53,728 nucleotides of DNA from Arthrobacter sp. (GTDB lineage: Bacteria; Actinomycetota; Actinomycetes; Actinomycetales; Micrococcaceae). Below the pieces are notes generated by a model, which searched no databases, was not told the origin of the DNA, and worked only from the letters and a program-made list of their open reading frames with translations. The first letter of the stretch is position 1; the number at the start of each line of letters is the position of its first letter. The stretch covers positions 1 through 53,728 of the forward strand of contig JAHFUZ010000004.1 of NCBI GenBank assembly GCA_023264815.1. Direction: 5' to 3'. A program made the translations under genes and the position numbers. Positions 1-8,058 of the stretch are shown in pieces.

Positions 1-903
1 ATCGCCGTCTCCGGCGACCACCTGGACGCCTGGCGCTGGGACGAACCCGGCTACGTCGAATCCAAACTCGCCGTCCTGGAGAAATACAACCTCAAAGTCT
101 GGGCCATCTCCAACCACCTCAAGGGCCAGGCGGTCTGCGATGACCCCATCGACTTCCGCCACGAAGCCATCGTCGGGGCCAAGGTCTGGGGCGACGGCGA
201 CCCCGAAGGCGTCCGCGCCCGCGCCGCCGAAGAAATGAAACACACCGCACGGCTCGCCAAGGAACTCGGCGTGGACACCGTGGTCGGGTTCACCGGCTCC
301 TCCATCTGGCAATACGTCGCCATGTTCCCGCCCGTCCCGGAAAAGGTCATCGACGCCGGCTACCAGGACTTCGCGGACCGCTGGAACCCCATCCTGGACG
401 TCTTCGACGAATGCGGCGTGAAATTCGCCCACGAGGTCCACCCCTCCGAAATCGCCTACGACTACTGGACCACCGTCCGCACCCTCGAAGCGATCGGCCA
501 CCGCGAAGCCTTCGGCCTGAACTGGGACCCCTCCCACTTCATGTGGCAGGGCATCGACCCCGTCTCGTTCATCTGGGACTTCAAGGACCGGATCTACCAC
601 GTGGACTGCAAGGACACCAAGCTCCGCCCCACCGGCCGGAACACCGTCATGGGCTCCCACCTGCCCTGGGGCGACCCCCGCCGCGGCTGGGACTTCGTCT
701 CCGCAGGCCGCGGCGACGTGCCCTGGGAAGCGTCCTTCCGCGCCCTCACCGCCATCGGCTACACCGGCCCCATCTCCATCGAATGGGAAGACGCCGGCAT
801 GGACCGCCTCCACGGCGCCCCCGAAGCCCTCGCCGCCCTCAAAAAGTACGACTTCCCGGCATCGAACACGTCCTTCGACGCCGCCTTCAGCAGCAAGGAC
901 TAG
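1..903 (+). CDS. Sugar phosphate isomerase/epimerase (TIM barrel), 5' end outside window
   Basis: The reading frame is open from the first base, so the N-terminus is missing; 300 residues remain before TAG. The protein looks like an AP endonuclease family 2 / xylose-isomerase-like TIM barrel that isomerises or epimerises sugars or polyols using a divalent metal. Probable metal ligands and barrel strands are visible: the Glu in HEVHPSEIAY, Asp and His in NWDPSHFMW, His in YHVDCKDTK, and the late Glu in ISIEWEDAG. Family members usually have about 330-350 residues, so little is lost. Such genes often sit beside Gfo/Idh/MocA oxidoreductases in sugar or inositol operons; here the upstream neighbour cannot be seen. 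The substrate cannot be told from sequence alone. Confidence 0.85.
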   Translation: MAVSGDHLDAWRWDEPGYVESKLAVLEKYNLKVWAISNHLKGQAVCDDPIDFRHEAIVGAKVWGDGDPEGVRARAAEEMKHTARLAKELGVDTVVGFTGSSIWQYVAMFPPVPEKVIDAGYQDFADRWNPILDVFDECGVKFAHEVHPSEIAYDYWTTVRTLEAIGHREAFGLNWDPSHFMWQGIDPVSFIWDFKDRIYHVDCKDTKLRPTGRNTVMGSHLPWGDPRRGWDFVSAGRGDVPWEASFRALTAIGYTGPISIEWEDAGMDRLHGAPEALAALKKYDFPASNTSFDAAFSSKD

Positions 904-1005
904 ATCCAATGGTCCAGGAAAGGCGCTTTAGCCACATGGCTGCTGCAGCCCGCCACCATTGCGGACCCCCACTGCGATGCCGCCGGTAAGGTCGGATTCC
1001 TCCAC

Positions 1006-1065
1006 ATGGCGACCTCCGCGGAGGTCGCGGATCACTACGACGAGCTCGATCCCATTTACCGTCGG
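1006..1065 (+). pseudogene. Remnant: N-terminus of a SAM-dependent methyltransferase
   Basis: From ATG 1006 the frame reads MATSAEVADHYDELDPIYRR. This resembles the start of small-molecule class I methyltransferases, which commonly open with a VADHYDELDxFYR-type segment followed by WGEHVHHGLW. Here the similarity ends after about 20 codons and the frame continues into unrelated sequence. No glycine-rich SAM-binding loop follows, so this is a scar of a lost gene rather than a small gene. A perfect 20-nt palindrome (1009-1028) lies inside the fragment; it is coding in origin and need not be regulatory. Confidence 0.45.
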
Positions 1066-1168
1066 TGTCCCACGCCTAGCTCAGTGTTGCTACTTCTCCG
1101 CGCCGCGGTCCTAGGCCGGGGCTGTGGCGGGTCAAGCCCCTGGATGCAGTCCATGCAAGAATGACGCC

Positions 1169-1648
1169 ATGACCCATGAGCAGCACGCCTCCGCCGCGCC
1201 GGAACTGGACCGTACCGCCCACCCGGGATTCGAAGCCGCGTATCAGGCTGCCCGGAAGAGCCTGGCTGAGGGCGGCATTCCCATTGGTGCGGCGCTCGCC
1301 CGGGACGGCGTGGTCATTGCCAGCGGGCACAACGAGCGGGTCCAGAACGCCGATCCGATTGCCCATGGAGAAATGTCAGCGCTCCGCGCTGCCGGCCGGC
1401 AGAAGAGTTACCGGGACACCACGCTCTACACCACCCTCGCCCCGTGTGCCATGTGCGCCGGAACCATCGTCCAGTTCAAAATTCCCCGCGTGGTGGTGGG
1501 TGAAGCACGCACCTTCGACGGCGAGCTGGAGCTCCTGCGGACACGCGGGGTTGAGGTGGTGGTCCTGGATGATCAGCGTTCCGTCGACATGATGCGCACC
1601 TTCCAGTCCGACAACCCGGACCTTTGGGCAGAGGACATCGCCGAGTAG
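1169..1648 (+). CDS. Nucleoside/cytosine deaminase (CDA superfamily)
   Basis: A zinc-dependent deaminase of 159 residues. It should hydrolyse an exocyclic amine of a free base or nucleoside in the cytoplasm. Both zinc motifs are intact: AHGEMSAL (the H-x-E motif with ligand His and proton-shuttle Glu) and LAPCAMCAGT (PCxxC). The size and the C-terminal sequence resemble yeast-type cytosine deaminase more than tRNA adenosine deaminase, but guanine or creatinine-type substrates cannot be excluded. ATG 1169 is preferred because it begins just before the conserved region; an in-frame start at 1124 would add 15 low-complexity residues. A VOC-family gene follows after 22 nt, so the two may be co-transcribed. 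Confidence 0.8.
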   Translation: MTHEQHASAAPELDRTAHPGFEAAYQAARKSLAEGGIPIGAALARDGVVIASGHNERVQNADPIAHGEMSALRAAGRQKSYRDTTLYTTLAPCAMCAGTIVQFKIPRVVVGEARTFDGELELLRTRGVEVVVLDDQRSVDMMRTFQSDNPDLWAEDIAE

Positions 1649-1670
1649 GCTCCGCAGTACACTGGCGTGC

Positions 1671-2048
1671 ATGGTCTCCCGTATCAGCGAACTGGTCCTC
1701 AACTGCTCCGATCCGGAACTCCTCGCAGGGTTCTGGAGCGGGGTCCTCGGCTATGTTGAGCTGGGCCGGGAGGACGGTGCCATCGAGATCGGCCCGGCGG
1801 ACGCTGGGTTCGGCGGGCTGCAGCCGACCATTATCCTGAGCCCGAGCAGCACCCCGCGGACGGGACGCCTCCCGCTGCACATCGACGTCAATCCGGTGGA
1901 CCGGGACCAGGACGCGGAGCTGGAACGTTTGCTTGCCCTGGGGGCCCGCCCGGCCGACGTAGGGCAGACAGGCAGCGAGCAGTGGCACGTCCTGGCTGAC
2001 CCTGAAGGCAACGAGTTCTGCCTCCTGCGCAGGCGGCTTGACCCCTGA
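1671..2048 (+). CDS. VOC (glyoxalase/bleomycin-resistance) superfamily protein
   Basis: A 125-residue single-domain protein of the vicinal oxygen chelate fold. It opens with the typical VSRISELVLNCSDPELLAGF segment and ends with the family's WHVLADPEGNEFCLL motif, where the Glu is a usual metal ligand. The two beta-alpha-beta-beta-beta modules fit the length. Members include glyoxalases, dioxygenases and antibiotic-binding proteins; this sequence belongs to the broad unassigned group often annotated as glyoxalase-like. It lies 22 nt after the deaminase gene and is probably in the same transcript. No substrate can be inferred. Confidence 0.8.
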   Translation: MVSRISELVLNCSDPELLAGFWSGVLGYVELGREDGAIEIGPADAGFGGLQPTIILSPSSTPRTGRLPLHIDVNPVDRDQDAELERLLALGARPADVGQTGSEQWHVLADPEGNEFCLLRRRLDP

Positions 2049-2166
2049 CCGGACGCCGGAGCTAACCCGGCAAGTCCCTCACGTGTCTCGACGAAGGAAC
2101 AGAAGAAGTAGCACTCAACGGGTAGACGGCCAGCGGCAGCCCGCCGTCGACCCTTCCACCCCCCAA

Positions 2167-2226
2167 CGCTCTATCAGTTAATGGTGGTTTTTCTCGATCG
2201 CTCTCGCACTCGTGCCGTCGTGGCGC
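2167..2226. repeat. Two-unit tandem repeat, 32-nt period (locus 1)
   Basis: Unit 1 begins CGCTCTATCAGTTAATGGTG at 2167 and a degenerate unit 2 begins CGCTCTCGCACTCGTG at 2199, exactly 32 nt later. Unit 1 matches the first unit at 10804 in about 23 of 27 bases, and that locus has the same 32-nt period. The element lies between the VOC gene and the convergent hemerythrin-like gene. Function unknown; no coding potential seen. Confidence 0.55.
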
Positions 2227-2955
2227 TTACAGCGTTTCGGGAATCGGGCGTCCGGGGAAGAGCGTGGAGTACTGCTTCCGGTACATCCTGCGCCCGATGA
2301 GGCGGTAGCCGAGACGGGCGGGGGCAGGCATCTCCCCAAAGAAGATTTCCCTTCGATCTTCGGGCGGGTTCGTGGCCAGGATCATTCCGAGGTAGGTCAC
2401 CAGGAACTTCTTGTCGTGCTGCATCACCCCGTGCTGCACCATCGCCTTCAGTTCCTCCTCTGTCATGACCCGGTCCACCACAGGCATCACCTCCGTGACC
2501 TCGCGGCGCAGATGCTCCTCGAGGACAGAGCGCACATCCTCGTAGCCCTTGGCGAGGACGTCCCGGTCCTCCGCGCCTCCAGTCTGCATCCACCGCTTAC
2601 GGACGGGCTCGATTCCCTGGACGCGTTCCCGGATTAGCTTGTGGTGGTCAAGCATCTGCTCTACATGTGGCGCACTTGCCGGTGCCCGCTCGGCCACCTG
2701 TGGGTACATCAGCAGGTCCTGGCCTTCCTGATGGATCAGGAGCACCTTGTCGAAGTTCCCGAGCACTTCCCCCACGTAGGCAGCCCGGGATGTGTCTCCG
2801 GGCGCTGCCGAACGCACCAGGTTGGGCGCCTCCCCGTAGGCCCAAAGGAGGAAGCGGTGGACCCGCCGGATGCCGGTGGAGCCTGACGACAGGACCGGGC
2901 CCGGTGGCACCGGAGCTGCGGTTTCACCGGGATGCATGGTGAAGAAGTCGGTCAT
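2227..2955 (-). CDS. Hemerythrin-like (HHE) domain protein, paralogue 1
   Basis: A 242-residue cytoplasmic protein with an HHE four-helix-bundle pattern of likely iron ligands: HRFLLWAYGE, IHQEGQDLLMYPQV, HVEQMLDHHKLI and EEHLRREVTEVMPVVD (His-x3-Glu arrangements). Hemerythrin domains bind a di-iron centre and O2, NO or peroxide. The C-terminus carries a basic conserved tail, RRMYRKQYSTLFPGR. Start 2955 is chosen because GGAGG lies 8 nt upstream and because the paralogue at 12142-12867 starts at the same residue (MTDFF). The two proteins align over their whole length without gaps of note. The gene is followed by a 32-nt repeat element. Physiological role unknown; oxidative or nitrosative stress is a family-level guess. 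Confidence 0.8.
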   Translation of the reverse strand: MTDFFTMHPGETAAPVPPGPVLSSGSTGIRRVHRFLLWAYGEAPNLVRSAAPGDTSRAAYVGEVLGNFDKVLLIHQEGQDLLMYPQVAERAPASAPHVEQMLDHHKLIRERVQGIEPVRKRWMQTGGAEDRDVLAKGYEDVRSVLEEHLRREVTEVMPVVDRVMTEEELKAMVQHGVMQHDKKFLVTYLGMILATNPPEDRREIFFGEMPAPARLGYRLIGRRMYRKQYSTLFPGRPIPETL

Positions 2956-3139
2956 TGGGGTGACCTCCATGTCAAGAAAAGCGGTTTTGGCCGGCGTCTT
3001 TGGGAGCCGGTATGGGCCGCAGGGTCCTAACCGAAGGAGCAGGTTACGACCCTGCAGGAATTGCCTGGGGCTACGCGGATGAATCGCTCCGGGCGGCAGG
3101 ATGACGGCTTCGCGTGCAATAAAAACAGGCTACTACTTT

Positions 3140-3159
3140 CGTAGTGATTCGTCACTACG
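3140..3159. promoter_or_regulatory. Probable TetR operator: perfect 8-bp inverted repeat
   Basis: CGTAGTGA-TTCG-TCACTACG is a perfect palindrome with a 4-nt spacer. A looser outer pair (TACTAC at 3131 and ATAGTG at 3163) extends the symmetry. It lies directly upstream of a TATAGT -10 hexamer (3162-3167), so a bound repressor would cover the -35 region. Autoregulation by the adjacent TetR protein is the simple reading. Confidence 0.75.
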
Positions 3160-3161
3160 TT

Positions 3162-3167
3162 TATAGT
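3162..3167 (+). promoter_or_regulatory. -10 hexamer of a probably leaderless tetR promoter
   Basis: TATAGT ends 7 nt before ATG 3175, so transcription should start at or next to the start codon. No good ribosome-binding site fits in that space (the GGAG is one base from the ATG), in line with leaderless mRNAs common in actinobacteria. Confidence 0.5.
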
Positions 3168-3174
3168 GTGGAGT

Positions 3175-3738
3175 ATGTCCACTCGTGTACGGATTTTGGA
3201 TGCCGCCGTAGAGCTGCTTGGTACGCAGGGACTGAAGGCTCTGAGCCATGTCAGGGTTGATAGGGAGGCCGGGGTTCCAAAGGGCTCGACGTCGAACTAT
3301 TTCCGCACGCGCGCCGCGCTCCTGACCGGAGTGGTCGAGTGGCTTGCCGAACTGGACCTGGCGGACGTTCGCCCGCCAAGCCCGCCGGCCGACGTTGACG
3401 CCTTCATCGCCCTGCTGTCCCACGCCGTCGAAACCGCCACAACGGCATCCCGGACCCGGACCATCGCCCGGTATGTCCTCTTCCTCGAAGGCACGCATAA
3501 CGAGGACGTCCGCCGCCCCCTGCTGGCAGGCCGCGCGTCCTTCCGGTCTTTCGCCGAAACCACCATGGAGCGCCTCGGTGCACAGGATCCCGGGACGGCG
3601 GCCACCGCCATCACCGCAGTGGGCGAAGGCATGATTATCCACCGGGTGACCGTAGACCCGGATGCCGACGTGCTCGCACCCCTTGATGCCGTGGTGCGGG
3701 CGTTTGTGCCGTTCCGACACACCGGAGCATCCGACTGA
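3175..3738 (+). CDS. TetR/AcrR family transcriptional repressor
   Basis: A 187-residue regulator. The N-terminal helix-turn-helix is clear: STRVRILDAAVELLGTQG, then ALSHVRVDREAGVPKGSTSN and the typical YFRTRAALL recognition-helix region (about residues 30-50). The C-terminal helices form the ligand-binding and dimer domain, with no recognisable ligand signature. It is probably autoregulated through the palindrome at 3140-3159. ATG 3175 is used because the -10 hexamer occupies 3162-3167, which rules out the GTG at 3166. The gene downstream (flavodoxin-like) is 260 nt away with its own ribosome-binding site, so a shared regulon is possible but not shown. Confidence 0.85.
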   Translation: MSTRVRILDAAVELLGTQGLKALSHVRVDREAGVPKGSTSNYFRTRAALLTGVVEWLAELDLADVRPPSPPADVDAFIALLSHAVETATTASRTRTIARYVLFLEGTHNEDVRRPLLAGRASFRSFAETTMERLGAQDPGTAATAITAVGEGMIIHRVTVDPDADVLAPLDAVVRAFVPFRHTGASD

Positions 3739-3999
3739 TAGGCGGTCCGGCCGGGAGCGATCTTTCCTTTGCCTCAGCTGCTGGCCGGGCATGCCGCCGC
3801 TGCTATTGCCTTTGTATGGCGACCAGCCGCTCCCCCTGGGAGAGTGCACCGGCGAACGGCGTCATCTGGCGTAGATCGGTTCCGTGTTCGTCCGGGCGCA
3901 GCAGGGGCCCGGACTCGAGGGACTGGTTCGGGACCAATGGCACATCCCGGCGGTCACCGTGTCCACCAGAATGGAGGCGGCAAGAGGAGAGGTTCAGCC

Positions 4000-4545
4000 G
4001 TGACTGTTTTGGTTGCCTATGCAAGTGCGCGGGGGTCGACCCGGGAGATCGTGCAACATATAGCGGACCGCATGGCGGTTTCGCTGGGCGGAGTCGAATG
4101 CCGTTCGGTGGACGAGGTGGAGTCCGTTTCCGGCTATGAAGCTGTTGTGGTTGGCAGCGCCGTCCACAATCAGAGGTGGTTGCCCGCGGCCGGGCAGTTC
4201 TTCGACCGGCATGCGCCCGAGCTGGCCAAGCGGCCCGTCTGGGCCTTCAACGTGGGGATGGCTGATGCACTGCCGAAGCCACTCCGCCAACGGGCTGCGG
4301 CGCTTCAACAGGCACGCCTGGCGGGAGCCATGCCCCCGGACATCCAGCTCCAGGGCCACAGAATGTTCTCTGGTGTCTACACATCCGACCAGATGCCGGC
4401 ACCGCTGCGCGTCCTGTTCCGTTTGATGGGCGGCCGTTTTGGAGACTTGCGGAACTGGGCCGTCATCGACGCCTGGGCCGACGACATTGCCGCCGAGCTC
4501 GCCGAGCCGGCGTCTCCTGCCTCATCGGGCAACGCCACCACATAA
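4000..4545 (+). CDS. Flavodoxin-domain protein (protoporphyrinogen oxidase HemG-like fold)
   Basis: A 181-residue flavodoxin-like protein. The FMN-phosphate loop is ASARGSTREI near the N-terminus, followed by strand and loop segments AVVVGSAVHNQRWLP and VWAFNVGM that match the HemG/flavodoxin_5 pattern. The C-terminal WAVIDAWADDIAAEL helix is also typical. GTG 4000 is the start, because AGAGGAGAGG (3983-3992) gives an excellent ribosome-binding site 7 nt upstream; the longer open frame upstream is low-complexity and not conserved in style. These proteins probably bind FMN and act as small redox carriers. A role in haem synthesis is unlikely to be essential, since actinobacteria use HemY-type oxidases. 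Confidence 0.75.
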   Translation: MTVLVAYASARGSTREIVQHIADRMAVSLGGVECRSVDEVESVSGYEAVVVGSAVHNQRWLPAAGQFFDRHAPELAKRPVWAFNVGMADALPKPLRQRAAALQQARLAGAMPPDIQLQGHRMFSGVYTSDQMPAPLRVLFRLMGGRFGDLRNWAVIDAWADDIAAELAEPASPASSGNATT

Positions 4546-4683
4546 ATGACGACGGGCGGCGGGCCAGCGGTCACCTACGACGGCGTCAGGACCGGGCGGG
4601 GCGCCCGTCACCGGCGGCCGCGCCTGCTTTTAGGGGGCGGTTACCCCTTCCCAGCCGGTGCAGGGTGGAGCAAGATGGCCCCC

Positions 4684-5922
4684 ATGAAAAGACTGCTGAT
4701 GGCCGGCTTTGCCGCGATGACCCTGATCCTTGGCGGCATCACCGCTGCCGTACCGGCCGGTGCGGCGGCCGATCCCTCCCGGGTTGCGGGGCAGATCCTG
4801 GTCAAATTCCGGGATGCCGGCGCGGCGTCGGACGTGCTGCGGCAGCATGGCCTCAGCGAGGGCAGCGGTGTGGGGGATACGGGCGCCCGGCTGATCACGG
4901 TACCGGCCGGAAAGGAACTGCAGCTCATCGAGGCGCTGGGCCGCAACCCTGCGGTGGAGTACGCCGAGCCGGACCAGGTGGCGGCGTCCTCCACGGCCGA
5001 TCCCTACTTCGACAGGCAGTACGCCCTGCAGAACGTGGGCCAGGCATTCACCAACACCCGTGGCGACATCCAGGTTGCCGCAGGCACAGCGGATGCCGAT
5101 GTGGACGCCGTCGAAGCCTGGGGCGTGACCACAGGCAGCGGGGTCAAGGTAGCTGTATTGGATTCAGGCGTTGATACCGACCACCCGGACATCAACCCGA
5201 AGGTGGTTGCGCGTGCCAACTTCAGCGGCGCGGCCACCAACGAGGACAACTATGGCCACGGCACCCACATGGCCGGGACCATCGCCGCCATCCACAACTC
5301 GGCGGGAGTGGCGGGTGTGTGCCCGGACTGCACCATCCTGGCCGGCAAGGTCCTCAACGACAGCGGAGTGGGATTCTCATCAAGCGTTGCCGACGGGATC
5401 AACTGGGCCGTCAGCAACGGTGCCAAGGTGATCAACATGAGCCTCGGGGTAAAGGCATCACGAACCCTGGAGACTGCCGTGAACAACGCCTGGAACAAGG
5501 GCGTGGTGCTGGTTGCGGCAGCAGGCAACGGCGGCAACCAGGCCAAGATCTACCCGGGCGCCTACCCCAACGTCATCGCCGTGGGCGCAACCGACAACAA
5601 CGACGCCAAGGCCGCGTTCTCCACCTACGGAGCCAGTTGGGTGGACATCGCAGCGCCCGGCGTCAACGTCTACTCAACCTTCCCGAACCACCCGTTCGCC
5701 CTGGAGAAGCCGAACAACCGGTCCCAGGGGTACGACGTCGGCAACGGGACCTCGGTGTCCTCGGCGATCGTCGCCGCCACGGCCGCACTGGTGTGGAGTT
5801 ACGCTCCGGATTCCACAGCGACGGCGGTGCGGCAAAAGGTGGAGGAAACCTCCGAGATGATTCCCGGCCAGGGGACGTTCTGGGCCCACGGCCGGGTAAA
5901 TGCCTACAAGGCCGTCCAGTAA
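4684..5922 (+). CDS. Secreted S8 subtilisin-like serine protease, paralogue 1
   Basis: A 412-residue secreted protease. A Sec signal peptide (KRLLMAGFAAMTLILGGIT...AGAAA) is followed by an I9-like inhibitory propeptide (VAGQILVKFRD to EYAEPDQV) and the S8 catalytic domain. Asp is in VAVLDSGVDTDHPD, His in YGHGTHMAGT, the oxyanion Asn in AAAGNGG and the nucleophile Ser in NGTSVSSAIVAA (codon at 5752). The usual GTSMAxP context is changed to GTSVSSA here, whereas paralogue 2 keeps GTSMASP. ATG 4684 is preferred because the paralogue's start aligns with it; the in-frame ATG at 4675 is an alternative, with GGTGGAG upstream. The product probably acts outside the cell in protein degradation. Confidence 0.88.
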   Translation: MKRLLMAGFAAMTLILGGITAAVPAGAAADPSRVAGQILVKFRDAGAASDVLRQHGLSEGSGVGDTGARLITVPAGKELQLIEALGRNPAVEYAEPDQVAASSTADPYFDRQYALQNVGQAFTNTRGDIQVAAGTADADVDAVEAWGVTTGSGVKVAVLDSGVDTDHPDINPKVVARANFSGAATNEDNYGHGTHMAGTIAAIHNSAGVAGVCPDCTILAGKVLNDSGVGFSSSVADGINWAVSNGAKVINMSLGVKASRTLETAVNNAWNKGVVLVAAAGNGGNQAKIYPGAYPNVIAVGATDNNDAKAAFSTYGASWVDIAAPGVNVYSTFPNHPFALEKPNNRSQGYDVGNGTSVSSAIVAATAALVWSYAPDSTATAVRQKVEETSEMIPGQGTFWAHGRVNAYKAVQ

Positions 5923-5942
5923 TTCGCGGGCTCGCCGTCGTG

Positions 5943-6183
5943 GCTGGTCACCTTGCGGAGCTCCGGGAGGCCGGGCGCAAAGTGGTCCGGATCGACCGGC
6001 CGATGCTTCGCCGGGCCGGAGCCCTCGGCCCGCGGACTGCCGTTCCAGCCCGCCATGCTGGTGTCCATCCACTCGGCCGCCAGCCACGGATTCCTGGCCG
6101 GCACGGACAGCGACCTCGCCGCCCTGCTGGGCCGCGAACCCCGTGACCCGCTGGAGTTCGCCGCCGCGGCGGCGCAAAGCTGA
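5943..6183 (+). pseudogene. Remnant: C-terminus of an NmrA-like NAD(P)H:quinone oxidoreductase
   Basis: One frame (from 5943) reads GHLAELREAGRKVVRIDR, then a second frame reads LPFQPAMLVSIHSAASHGFL and DSDLAALLGREPRDPLEF to the stop at 6181-6183. Together these match the end of NmrA/QorB-type SDR proteins, which finish with a GRxVxxxDxP segment, a helix with LVSxxxAA, and DLxxLLGRxPxxLxxF. A frameshift separates the two pieces, and the Rossmann domain is absent upstream, where the protease gene ends at 5922. It is therefore a broken 3' fragment. Confidence 0.5.
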
Positions 6184-6270
6184 CGCCTGCCGGCCGCTGC
6201 GGGAAAGGGGAGCGGACGACGGCGGGATCGCGCCCGCCGTCGTCCGCCTCCTTGGTGCGGGGTTCTACGG

Positions 6271-7857
6271 CTACCGTGCCACCAGCCCCGGCACGCCGTC
6301 CTGGATCGCGAAGGAGGCCTTCGTGCTGACGAGAGCGCCCGGCGTCGTGACGTAGTCCAGGACGCGGAAGTCCGCGGTCATGGCGTCCTTGGTGATGCGG
6401 GTGTTCACGTAGCCGCGGTTGTCGTTGTAGAACTTCAGGTGCGGGTTCCAGGCCATGGTGGGTTCCGTGGTGGAGCCGGTGCCGTTGCCGGTGGAGGTGA
6501 TGGACGTGCATACCAGTTCGGAGCCGACCACGGGGGAGGCAGGGGCCTTGTAGTCGACCTTGACGTCGTTGGCCCAGTTGCGGTGGACATCGCCGGTGAG
6601 GACCACGGCGTTGCGGACGTTCGCGTCCACCCAGCCCTGGGTGATGCGGCGGCGGGAGGAGGCGTAGCCGTCCCACCCGTCCATGGAGACGTCGTCGATC
6701 TCCGGCGCCTGGGCCCGGTCCCGCTCGGCGAAGAAGACCTGCTGGCCCAGGACGTCCCAGCGCTGGGTGGAGTTCCTGAACCCGTCCAGCAGCCACTTCT
6801 CCTGTTCGGCGCCGGTGATGGTGCGGTTCTCGGCCAGGCGCTCGGCCACGTTCTTCTTCCAGCCGTCGCCGGCGAGCTGGTCGTCGCGGTACTGCCGGGT
6901 GTCCATCATGTGGAAGTTGGCCAGCTGGCCCCACTGGATGGTGCGGTAGATCTTCATGTCGTACCCGGCCGGCACGGACGAGGGCCGCAGCGGCATGTTC
7001 TCGTAGTATGCCTGGAACGCAGCGGCGCGGCGCTGCCGGAACCGTTCGGTGGTGTCGTTCAGCTGGTTGGGGTCGCGGTTCTCCGGAACCTCGTCCGCCC
7101 AGTTGTTGTCCACCTCGTGGTCATCCCAGACCACCAGCCACGGTGCGATCGCGTGCGCGGCCTGCAGGTCGGCGTCGGACTTGTACTGTGCGTGGCGCTG
7201 CCGGTAGCCCTGCAGGGTGGTGGTCTCCGGGCCTTGGTGGTCGCGCGGGTTGCCGCCGCCGATCACGTAGCTTTCCTTCTTGTACTCGTACAGGTAGTCG
7301 CCCAGGTGCAGCACCAGGTCCGGGTGGTCCTGCGCCAGCCGCGTGTAGGCCGTGAAGTAACCGTGCTCGTACTGCGAGCAGCTGGCAAACGCCATGGCCA
7401 GCGCCGCCGGGGTCTCATGCAGCGCCGGGGCGGTGAGGGTGCGGCCCACCGCGCTGATGTGCTTGCCGGTGCGGAAGCGGTAGAAATACTCGCGCCCCGG
7501 GCGGAGGCCGCGGAGCTCCACGTGCACGGAGTGCGCGGTTTCGATCCGGGCCTGCTCGACGCCGCGGGCTACTACGTTGCGCATGCCCGCGTCCTCCGCC
7601 ACTTCCCACGCCACCGCGACGTTGCGGGACGGCATGCCGCCCAGGCCGTCTTCGGCGAGGGGGTCCAATGCCAGGCGCGTCCAGATCACGAAGCCGTCCG
7701 GCCACGGCTCGCCGGAGGCGATGCCCAGCAGGAACGGATCGGTGCGCAGGCCGGCGTCGTCCGCGGTTGAAACGGCGACGGCGGCACTTGGCGCCGCGAC
7801 GATCAGGCCGGCCCCGAGGCCGGCAGTGAGGAGGGATCTGCGTGAAATGTTGTCCAT
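6271..7857 (-). CDS. phoD: PhoD-family alkaline phosphatase/phosphodiesterase, Tat-exported
   Basis: A 528-residue PhoD phosphatase. A twin-arginine signal (SRRSLLTAGLGAG) leads to export of the folded metalloenzyme. An N-terminal PhoD_N beta domain (FLLGIASGEPWPDGFVIWTRL) precedes the metallophosphatase domain with metal-binding motifs FASCSQYEHGYF, LGDYLYEY, WDDHEVDNNWA and LTGDVHRNWAND. The conserved Cys of ASC is present. PhoD enzymes use Fe3+/Ca2+ and release phosphate from phosphomono- and diesters outside the cell. The gene lies on the opposite strand between the two S8 protease paralogues. The 200-nt spacer to the second protease holds both divergent promoters, but I see no confident Pho box. 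Confidence 0.93.
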   Translation of the reverse strand: MDNISRRSLLTAGLGAGLIVAAPSAAVAVSTADDAGLRTDPFLLGIASGEPWPDGFVIWTRLALDPLAEDGLGGMPSRNVAVAWEVAEDAGMRNVVARGVEQARIETAHSVHVELRGLRPGREYFYRFRTGKHISAVGRTLTAPALHETPAALAMAFASCSQYEHGYFTAYTRLAQDHPDLVLHLGDYLYEYKKESYVIGGGNPRDHQGPETTTLQGYRQRHAQYKSDADLQAAHAIAPWLVVWDDHEVDNNWADEVPENRDPNQLNDTTERFRQRRAAAFQAYYENMPLRPSSVPAGYDMKIYRTIQWGQLANFHMMDTRQYRDDQLAGDGWKKNVAERLAENRTITGAEQEKWLLDGFRNSTQRWDVLGQQVFFAERDRAQAPEIDDVSMDGWDGYASSRRRITQGWVDANVRNAVVLTGDVHRNWANDVKVDYKAPASPVVGSELVCTSITSTGNGTGSTTEPTMAWNPHLKFYNDNRGYVNTRITKDAMTADFRVLDYVTTPGALVSTKASFAIQDGVPGLVAR

Positions 7858-8058
7858 GCGTCCGACCGTACGGAAACGGGTTGGACAGGCTGTGAGGCGC
7901 GTATGAATGGGTGGTTAACTGCGTGACAAAAACTGTTGATACGGCTAGCTGTGTGCCGCCGTGCGCAGGAGGCGAGCGACTTCCGGGGTTATGAATTCCC
8001 CAAAGTGATAGCGCACTGGCCCTGTTCAGTGGGCTGCCGGGCCAACCAAGATGGCCCT

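Noticed and set aside
1009..1028. Perfect 20-nt palindrome GCGACCTCCG/CGGAGGTCGC as an operator
   Set aside because: It falls inside the coding remnant of a methyltransferase start and is fully explained by the codons ATSAEVA; no promoter is seen next to it.
3769..3999. Extension of the flavodoxin gene to an ATG at 3769
   Set aside because: The extra 77 residues are Arg/Gly/Pro-rich without family similarity, while GTG 4000 has an excellent ribosome-binding site and begins exactly at the first beta strand.
3846..3999. A short frame reading VRDQWHIPAVTVSTRMEAARG just before the flavodoxin gene, possibly another gene remnant
   Set aside because: No family recognised and no start codon with support; too little to call.
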